Source: Bacteroidales bacterium
Lineage (GTDB): Bacteria; Bacteroidota; Bacteroidia; Bacteroidales; UBA932
NCBI GenBank assembly: GCA_017447815.1
Contig: JAFSMS010000043.1
Span: 1 to 48,117, forward strand
Reading direction: 5' to 3'
DNA: 48,117 bases
The notes under the pieces are model-generated. The model made no database searches. It had not been told where the DNA came from and worked only from the letters and a program-made list of their open reading frames with translations. This document shows positions 42,885 to 48,117 of the stretch, piece by piece; the stretch's first letter is position 1, and each line of letters opens with the position of its first letter. The translations under genes and the position numbers were made by a program.

Positions 42885-44681
42885 ATGGAAAATGTCAATT
42901 ACGCCCGTGTGGAAGCCCTCCGCACCCTCATGCAGGAGAACGGATGGGACATCGTCATCCTGACAGGCAGCGACCCTCATGCCAGCGAATATCCGGCCGC
43001 CCGCTGGAAACAGGTGGAGTGGCTTTCCGGCTTTACCGGGGAAGCCGGTGACATCGTCGTCACCCGGGACCATGCCGGACTGTGGACCGACACCCGGTAT
43101 TTCATTCAGGCCGTCAAGCAGTTGGAGGGCACCGGAATCGTGCTCCACAAGATGCGTGTTCCGGAGCAGGTCCCCATCCCGGAGTGGATCGCCTCGCTGG
43201 AAATGGACGAACCGGTCATCGCCGTGGACGGCCTTTGCCAGACCGTGGGGGCCGTCGAGACGCTCCGGGCGGCGGTGCCGTCGGCCGTTGTCGTGGCGGT
43301 GCCGGATCTGCTGTCGGCCCTGTGGGAGAACCGGCCGTCAATCCCCTCCACGCCCATCATCACCCTCGGGGAAGACCTGAGCGGAGAAAGCCGTGAGGTG
43401 CGTCTCCGATGGCTTCGCAAATGGCTGATCCGCCAGGGGGCCGATGCCATCCTTCTCACCGCCCTGGACGAAATCGCCTGGCTCCTGAACGTCCGCGGGC
43501 AGGATATCGACTACAATCCGCTGGTCATCTCCTACCTCCTCGTCACCATGGACGATGCGTTCTGGTTTGTCCGGAAGGACGCCTATGAAGACCCCGACTC
43601 CGAAACGGCCGACAGTTTCCGCGAACTCCGGGCCGACGGCGTCACCATCTGCGACTATACGGATGTCCACTTCAACCTTTCCTCTCTCAGGGAAAGCGGC
43701 GTGGACCGTATCTGCGTGGACCTTTCCACCCTCAATGTCACGGTGCGCGGCGCCTTGGACGACGGGCCGGAAGTGATTCCGGTCACTTCGCCGGTTTCCC
43801 TGAGGAAAGCCGTGAAAAACAGCGTCGAGATCGATGGGATGCGGGAAGCACATCTGGAAGACGGTTTGGTGATGGAGCAGTTCCTGTACTGGGTTTCCCG
43901 GCACGCCGGGATGGTGAACGAATGGGAGGCCGCCCGGTATCTGGGCAGCCTGCGGGCAAAGGTATCCGGGTACCGTGGAGACAGTTTCGAGACGATTTCG
44001 GCCTATGGGCCTTCGGCAGCCCTGCCGCACTATGTGACACCGCGCAGCGGGTCGGCCCTTCTGGAAGCACGGGGGCTCTATCTCTGCGACTCCGGCGGAC
44101 AGTATCTTTTTGGCACGACGGATATTACGCGCACCGTTCCGCTGGGGCCCTGCACTCCGCTGGAGCGGGAAGACTATACGCTGGCCCTCAGAGGGCATAT
44201 CGGCCTTGCCATGGCCGTTTTCCCGCGCGGAACGGCCGGCTGCCAGATAGACGTCCTGGCCCGTGAACCCCTCTGGAAGGCCAAGCGCAATTTCGGCCAC
44301 GGGACGGGCCACGGAGTGGGCTTTTTCCTGGGCGTCCACGAAGGGCCGCAGGATATCCGCCAGAACTTCAATTCCGTGGCTTTGGAACCCGGGATGATCT
44401 GTTCCGACGAGCCCGGCATCTACCGGGAAGGCATGCATGGAATCCGGCACGAGAACCTGCTGCTGTGCCGCGCCGTGGGCGACAATGAATTTGGCTCCTG
44501 GCTGGGATTCGAACCGCTCACCCTCTGCCACTTCGACACATCCTGTCTGGAGGTCTCGCTCCTGACGGCCGATGAGCGGGATTGGCTCAACGCCTACAAC
44601 GAGCGCGTTTACCGGACGCTCAGTTCCCGCCTTCCGGCCGATGTGACCGCCTGGCTGCGCAACCAGACCTTACCGGTCTGA
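42885..44681 (+). CDS. Xaa-Pro aminopeptidase (M24B)
   Basis: A 598-residue metallopeptidase that removes an N-terminal residue linked to proline. Two creatinase-like N-terminal domains (to about residue 310) precede the pita-bread catalytic domain. The metal ligands are present: Asp in LCDSGGQY and Asp in GTTDITRT, His in GHGTGHGVGFFLGVHEGP, Glu in CSDEPGIYREG and Glu in HGIRHENLLL. The three-domain architecture and length match the XPNPEP1-type enzymes, not the shorter E. coli PepP. It has no signal peptide, so it is cytoplasmic. It is a single-gene unit. Confidence 0.94.
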   Translation: MENVNYARVEALRTLMQENGWDIVILTGSDPHASEYPAARWKQVEWLSGFTGEAGDIVVTRDHAGLWTDTRYFIQAVKQLEGTGIVLHKMRVPEQVPIPEWIASLEMDEPVIAVDGLCQTVGAVETLRAAVPSAVVVAVPDLLSALWENRPSIPSTPIITLGEDLSGESREVRLRWLRKWLIRQGADAILLTALDEIAWLLNVRGQDIDYNPLVISYLLVTMDDAFWFVRKDAYEDPDSETADSFRELRADGVTICDYTDVHFNLSSLRESGVDRICVDLSTLNVTVRGALDDGPEVIPVTSPVSLRKAVKNSVEIDGMREAHLEDGLVMEQFLYWVSRHAGMVNEWEAARYLGSLRAKVSGYRGDSFETISAYGPSAALPHYVTPRSGSALLEARGLYLCDSGGQYLFGTTDITRTVPLGPCTPLEREDYTLALRGHIGLAMAVFPRGTAGCQIDVLAREPLWKAKRNFGHGTGHGVGFFLGVHEGPQDIRQNFNSVALEPGMICSDEPGIYREGMHGIRHENLLLCRAVGDNEFGSWLGFEPLTLCHFDTSCLEVSLLTADERDWLNAYNERVYRTLSSRLPADVTAWLRNQTLPV

Positions 44682-44716
44682 TTCCCCTGGCCGACAAGCT
44701 CCTGATACACAGCTAG

Positions 44717-44761
44717 ATACGTACAATCCTCTGCGCAAAAAGCGCAGAGGATTGTACGTAT
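44717..44761. terminator. Perfect 20-bp hairpin between convergent genes
   Basis: A 20-base arm (44717-44736) and its exact complement (44742-44761) enclose an A5 loop. It lies between the ends of the aminopeptidase gene and trpB, so it may terminate both. There is no T-run on either side, so it could instead be a processing or RNA-stabilising structure. Confidence 0.65.
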
Positions 44762-44800
44762 TGTGTTGATAGGCAATTACTTATCAGCCACCGGGAGAGG

Positions 44801-46165
44801 CTACTGATTCAGGACATCGGCGCTTTGGATGTACTTGGCCAGTTCCTGGTCGGAAATCTTGTAATCCTGCAGTTCTCCGGAGATGTACTGGTCATAGGCC
44901 GACATGTCCACGAGGCCGTGGCCGGAGAGATTGAAAAGGATGGTCTTCTGCTCGCCGGTTTCCTTGCACTTCAGGGCTTCCCGGATGGTGGCGGCGATGG
45001 CGTGGCAACTTTCCGGAGCGGGGATGATGCCCTCGGTCTGGGCAAAGAGTATGCCGGCTTTGAAGGTCTCGGTCTGGGCCAGGTCGATGGCCTCCATGTA
45101 GCCGTCCTTCATGAGTTGGGACAGGATGACGCCGGCACCGTGATAGCGCAGGCCGCCGGCATGGATGGTGGCGGGCTTGAAGGTGTGACCCAGCGTGAAC
45201 ATGGGGAGAAGCGGGGTCATTCCGGCCTCATCGGCAAAGTCGTACTCGAACTTGCCGCGGGTGAGTTTGGGGCAACTGGCCGGTTCGGCGGCGATGAAGC
45301 GGGTCTTCTTGCCGTCCTGAATGTTGTGGCGCATGAAGGGGAAGGCAATGCCGGAGAAGTTGGAACCGCCTCCGAAGCAGCCGATGACGATGTCCGGATA
45401 TTCGCCGGTGAGGGCCATCTGCTTTTCCGCCTCCAGGCCGATCACCGTCTGGTGCATGCACACATGGTTGAGCACGGAGCCCAGGGTGTACTTGCAGTTG
45501 GGTGTGGTCAGGGCCAGTTCCATGGCTTCCGAAATGGCGCATCCCAGGGAGCCCTGGTCGTTGGGATTCCGGGTGAGGATATCCTTGCCGGCACGGGTGC
45601 TCATGGACGGGGACGGGGTGATGGCTGCACCGAAGGTTTGCATGATGCTGCGGCGGTAGGGCTTCTGGTTGTAACTGACCTTCACCATATAAACGGCGCA
45701 GTCCAGGCCGAACTTCTTGGCCGCGTAACTGAGGGCACCGCCCCACTGGCCGGCTCCCGTCTCGGTGGTGATATTCGTGATTCCCTGCTCCTTGGCATAA
45801 TAGGCCTGGGCCAGGGCCGAATTGAGCTTGTGGCTGCCGGCAGGGCTGACGCTCTCGTTCTTGAAGAAAATATGGGCGGGGGTTCCCAGGGCTTCTTCCA
45901 GTTCGTAGGCCCGCACGAGCGGGGTGCAACGGTAGGCGGCGTACTGCTGGCGCACCGGCTCCGGGATGGGGATCCACTCATCGGTCTGGTTGAGTTCCTG
46001 ACGGGCGCACTCCTCAACGAAAACGGGGTACAGGTCTTCCGCTTTGAGGGGTTCTTTGGTGGCGGGATTCAGGAAAGGCAGCGGCTTGTTGGGCATCACG
46101 GCCTGGATGTTGAAATAATGGGTGGGAATCTCGGATTCCGGCAGGAGGTACTTTTTCTGTTTCAT
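44801..46165 (-). CDS. trpB: Tryptophan synthase beta chain, TrpB2 type
   Basis: A 454-residue PLP enzyme that makes tryptophan from indole and serine. The PLP lysine is Lys-113 in AGSHKLNSA, and the phosphate cradle is GCFGGGSNF (about residue 262). The longer N-terminus (residues 1-75, FLNPATKEPL and then PIPEPVRQQYAAYRCTPL) and the length mark the TrpB2 branch, which usually works without the alpha subunit and may scavenge free indole. No trpA is nearby, which agrees. It is preceded by a leader peptide and attenuator (46204-46320) that would match expression to tryptophan supply, evidence that tryptophan synthesis is its real role. Confidence 0.94.
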   Translation of the reverse strand: MKQKKYLLPESEIPTHYFNIQAVMPNKPLPFLNPATKEPLKAEDLYPVFVEECARQELNQTDEWIPIPEPVRQQYAAYRCTPLVRAYELEEALGTPAHIFFKNESVSPAGSHKLNSALAQAYYAKEQGITNITTETGAGQWGGALSYAAKKFGLDCAVYMVKVSYNQKPYRRSIMQTFGAAITPSPSMSTRAGKDILTRNPNDQGSLGCAISEAMELALTTPNCKYTLGSVLNHVCMHQTVIGLEAEKQMALTGEYPDIVIGCFGGGSNFSGIAFPFMRHNIQDGKKTRFIAAEPASCPKLTRGKFEYDFADEAGMTPLLPMFTLGHTFKPATIHAGGLRYHGAGVILSQLMKDGYMEAIDLAQTETFKAGILFAQTEGIIPAPESCHAIAATIREALKCKETGEQKTILFNLSGHGLVDMSAYDQYISGELQDYKISDQELAKYIQSADVLNQ

Positions 46166-46203
46166 GTTGTTATTTTGTTAAGTGTTGAAAATTCACAAAA
46201 AAA

Positions 46204-46228
46204 TGGCCTGCTGTAAGTCAGCAGGCCA
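46204..46228 (-). terminator. Attenuator terminator before trpB
   Basis: Ten-base-pair stem with an ACTTA loop, followed on the minus strand by ATTTTTTTG. It is 39 bases upstream of the trpB start. Confidence 0.9.
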
Positions 46229-46284
46229 CCTGTATATGTATGGAATAGCAACGGTGAAGCGACTTACAGGACTGAACTGCAAGT
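46204..46284 (-). promoter_or_regulatory. trp-type translation-coupled attenuator
   Basis: Three exclusive pairings can be drawn on the minus-strand RNA. Segment 1 ACTTGCAG (46277-46284) pairs with segment 2 CTGTAAGT (46262-46269, one G-U pair). Segment 2 CTGTAAGTC (46261-46269) pairs with GACTTACAG (46211-46219), nine perfect pairs. The terminator arms TGGCCTGCTG and CAGCAGGCCA (46204-46228) pair and are followed by seven U. A ribosome stalled at the tandem Trp codons would cover segment 1 and free segment 2, disrupting the terminator. A ribosome reaching the stop codon would cover segment 2, letting the terminator form. This is the logic of the classical trp attenuator. Confidence 0.85.
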
Positions 46285-46320
46285 GCGCCACCAGAAGTTA
46301 TTGACCATGTTTGTTCTCAT
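46264..46320 (-). CDS. trpL: trp leader peptide (Trp-Trp)
   Basis: An 18-codon open frame, MRTNMVNNFWWRTCSSVL, with two adjacent Trp codons (TGG TGG) at positions 10-11 and a TAA stop that lies inside attenuator segment 2. A second Met at codon 5 could also start it. The peptide has no expected function of its own; its translation senses charged tRNA-Trp. Tandem Trp codons at this place in front of a tryptophan synthase gene are very unlikely by chance. Confidence 0.85.
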   Translation of the reverse strand: MRTNMVNNFWWRTCSSVL

Positions 46321-46328
46321 ATCTGCCA

Positions 46329-46360
46329 CAAAGATGTGGAATAAAAATTACAAATGCAAG
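46329..46360 (-). promoter_or_regulatory. Candidate promoter for the trp leader
   Basis: CTTG (46357-46360), 20 bases, then CATCTTTG (46329-46336), one mismatch in each box. Transcription would start only a few bases before the leader peptide ATG at 46320, giving a nearly leaderless message. Confidence 0.5.
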
Positions 46361-46376
46361 ATAATTTTCAAATTTT

Positions 46377-47150
46377 TTACAATCCGGCCTGAATTCTTTC
46401 CAGAAGCGGAGCCGTCCACTGATGGGACGCCGTGACGGTGTGGGCCTCGACATAGGCATTGACAGCCGTGCAAATGAACAGGAGGATAATGAGGGTGGCC
46501 ACGATGGTGCCGATCACCTTCAGTCTCTTCAGCCACTTCTTGTTGTTCCAGCCGATGGTCTGGAACATGCTCCAGAAACCGTGGTTCAGGTGCAGCCAGA
46601 TGGCGACGAACCAAACGATGTACAGAGCCAGCACCCACCAGTGACGGAAGGTATTAATCAGCAGATAATAGGGATTTTCGGCCTCTCCGCCCATGAATTC
46701 CTGCAGTTGCATCTTGGCCCAGAAGTGGGTGAGGTGGAAGCAGAGGAAGCCCAGGACGACAATGCCCAGAACCGCCATGTTCTTGGCGCTCCAACTGTCG
46801 TTTTTGGCTTTGGAAGGCACCTCGTACCGCTTGAGGCCGCCGCGGCGCCTGAGGTTGTCATAACTGAGCCAGCAGCCGTAGAGGATATGGATCAAGAAAC
46901 CCAGGGCCAGGATGGGAACCATGATGTCGATCACGGGCGAGGACATGAAGTCGCAGCCCAACTGGAACCAGCCGTCTCCGTGGGTGTAAGGCATGTTGTC
47001 GGCCGCTACTTTGCCGAAATTGCCGTTCAGGGAGTCGATGACCGAGAAGAAGTTGATGGTACCGTGCAGGAGCAGGAAGATGATAAGGAATGCACCAGAG
47101 ACACTCTGGATGAACTTCTTGCCGATGGAGGAGGTTAGAAAATTAGCCAT
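46377..47150 (-). CDS. sdhC: Succinate dehydrogenase/fumarate reductase cytochrome b subunit
   Basis: A 257-residue membrane protein with five helices, the fused di-heme cytochrome b subunit of Bacteroidetes/epsilonproteobacterial-type succinate:quinone reductases. Candidate heme histidines lie in FLLLHGTINFFS, LGFLIHILYG, LCFHLTHFWAK and WLHLNHGFWSMF. It anchors the flavoprotein and iron-sulfur subunits and handles quinone. Those genes (sdhA, sdhB) normally follow directly, but here the next gene is trpB. A TATATTTG box (47180-47187, minus strand) may be its -7 element. Confidence 0.93.
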   Translation of the reverse strand: MANFLTSSIGKKFIQSVSGAFLIIFLLLHGTINFFSVIDSLNGNFGKVAADNMPYTHGDGWFQLGCDFMSSPVIDIMVPILALGFLIHILYGCWLSYDNLRRRGGLKRYEVPSKAKNDSWSAKNMAVLGIVVLGFLCFHLTHFWAKMQLQEFMGGEAENPYYLLINTFRHWWVLALYIVWFVAIWLHLNHGFWSMFQTIGWNNKKWLKRLKVIGTIVATLIILLFICTAVNAYVEAHTVTASHQWTAPLLERIQAGL

Positions 47151-47196
47151 TATCGTTGTTTAATTGTTGTTCAAGTATGCAAATATAGGAATCTTT

Positions 47197-47228
47197 CTTG
47201 GAATTTTCCCACTATTTGGGTACTTTTG
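47197..47228 (+). promoter_or_regulatory. Probable pyrH promoter
   Basis: CTTG (47197-47200), 20 bases, TACTTTTG (47221-47228); the second box matches TAnnTTTG fully. It ends 19 bases before the start at 47248. Confidence 0.6.
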
Positions 47229-47247
47229 TTTCAAATCTGAAGACAAT

Positions 47248-47952
47248 ATGTATAAGCGCGTTCTACTCAAACTGTCAGGTGAGAGCCTGGGCGGGCCTGT
47301 GGGAAAAGGCCTGGATACTGTGTGGCTGGAAAAATATGCCAAGGAAATCGCCGCTGCGGCCAAAGCCGGCCTGCAGATCGCCATCGTCAACGGGGGCGGC
47401 AACATCTTCCGAGGCCTGCAGGGCGTAGGCAAGGGCTTCGACCGGGTGGACGGGGACAAGATGGGCATGCTGGCCACCGTCATCAACTCCCTGGCCCTTT
47501 CCATGTTCATCAAGGCCGAAGGTATTGAAGCCGTGGTCTTTACCTCCACCCCCATGGAGCCGTACGCAAAATACTATATGAGAGACGATGCCGTGGCCGT
47601 ACTGGAGCGCGGCGGCGTGGCCCTGATCGCCGGCGGCACCGGCAATCCCTTCTTCACCACCGACAGCGGTGCAGCCCTGCGGGCCCTGGAAATCGGCGCG
47701 GACGCCCTTCTGAAAGGCACCCGCGTGGACGGTGTGTACACCGCAGACCCGGAGAAGGACCCCTCGGCCGTCAAGTACGACCAACTGTCCTTCGACGAGG
47801 CCATTTCCAAGCATCTGAAAGTGATGGACCAGACGGCCTATGCCCTGTGCAGTGACGGCGGCATGCCCATCATCGTGTTTGACATGAATGCCACCGGCAA
47901 CCTCACCAAACTGATTGCCGGAGAAAAAGTGGGCACATTGGTCCATCCCTGA
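47248..47952 (+). CDS. pyrH: UMP kinase
   Basis: A 234-residue hexameric bacterial UMP kinase of the amino-acid kinase fold, which makes UDP from UMP and ATP. Features in order: KLSGESLGG (residues 8-16), AIVNGGGNIFRG, the UMP-binding TGNPFFTTDSGAALRA and KGTRVDGVYTADP, then FDMNATGNL near the end. The open frame extends upstream to 47164, but 47248 gives the family N-terminus and lies just after the promoter. Confidence 0.96.
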   Translation: MYKRVLLKLSGESLGGPVGKGLDTVWLEKYAKEIAAAAKAGLQIAIVNGGGNIFRGLQGVGKGFDRVDGDKMGMLATVINSLALSMFIKAEGIEAVVFTSTPMEPYAKYYMRDDAVAVLERGGVALIAGGTGNPFFTTDSGAALRALEIGADALLKGTRVDGVYTADPEKDPSAVKYDQLSFDEAISKHLKVMDQTAYALCSDGGMPIIVFDMNATGNLTKLIAGEKVGTLVHP

Positions 47953-48004
47953 TGCAAGATTCCGCTCCATCCCGGATTTAGTAATGTGTAAAAAATAAGT
48001 TGCA

Positions 48005-48117
48005 TCAGTTGGCCGGTTTGACGAGGTAGTTCCACTTGCCGAGTTCCGGAGCGAAGACGACCTGCCTGGCAAGTCTCTTCTGGTACGATTCTTCAATCGG
48101 TCGCTTGATGTCATAAG
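48005..48117 (-). CDS. C-terminal end of an unidentified protein (cut by window edge)
   Basis: Thirty-six codons on the minus strand running off the end of the window, with YDIKRPIEESYQKRLARQVV then FAPELGKWNYLVKPAN and a TGA stop at 48005-48007. The composition and the GC-rich third positions are those of a real gene. Too little is present for me to name it. Confidence 0.6.
   Translation of the reverse strand, partial: YDIKRPIEESYQKRLARQVVFAPELGKWNYLVKPAN

Overview
The window looks like a chromosome segment from a Bacteroidetes bacterium, most likely order Bacteroidales and possibly near Rikenellaceae; the family cannot be fixed from sequence alone. The reasons are promoters of the Bacteroidetes type (TTTG, 19-21 bases, TAnnTTTG), a monocistronic-type succinate dehydrogenase cytochrome b, a DUF3109 protein, a BACON-like lipoprotein and Bacteroidetes-style M16 and U32 proteins. 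Most of the window is GC-rich housekeeping DNA. A lower-GC accessory block lies at about 24.96-40.06 kb.

Layout. 0-1.5 kb: a regulator/membrane protein pair and a small lipoprotein. 1.7-9.9 kb, minus strand: the cell-shape cluster mreB-mreC-mreD-mrdA(PBP2)-rodA, followed in the same tight array by an S41 protease lipoprotein and a short-chain dehydrogenase, then tRNA-Leu(UAA) with its own promoter and terminator. 9.9-13.4 kb: ispD, an Lrp/AsnC regulator and topA. 13.6-17.9 kb, plus strand: PBP1A, Ddl and PrmC. 17.9-25 kb: a lipoprotein, a U32-family protein, a TPR protein, an M16-like protein without the zinc motif, and DUF3109.

Accessory block. It starts right after DUF3109 and ends at a second, diverged copy (about 82% identical over 98 bp) of the DUF3109 3' end. 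It holds a 2050-residue exported RHS/YD-repeat protein with a toxin-44-like tip and an overlapping small membrane protein that is the probable immunity gene. After these come a row of left-over toxin tips, each followed by a different candidate immunity gene (Imm11-like, DUF3997-like, ankyrin). Then come a minus-strand lipoprotein, a very large GH78-GH3 fusion lipoprotein, an inverted RHS fragment and a 51-bp tandem repeat array. I read the row of tips as a record of past toxin-tip replacements.

40.1-48.1 kb returns to core genes: DUF2007, a membrane protein, HemW and a coiled-coil protein as one minus-strand operon; a divergent Xaa-Pro aminopeptidase; a TrpB2-type tryptophan synthase beta chain; an unpartnered succinate dehydrogenase cytochrome b; UMP kinase; and the end of an unidentified gene cut by the window edge. 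Upstream of trpB is a complete translation-coupled attenuator: an 18-codon leader peptide with two adjacent Trp codons, mutually exclusive RNA pairings and a terminator. Together with the RHS tip/immunity array it is the most interesting signal in the window.
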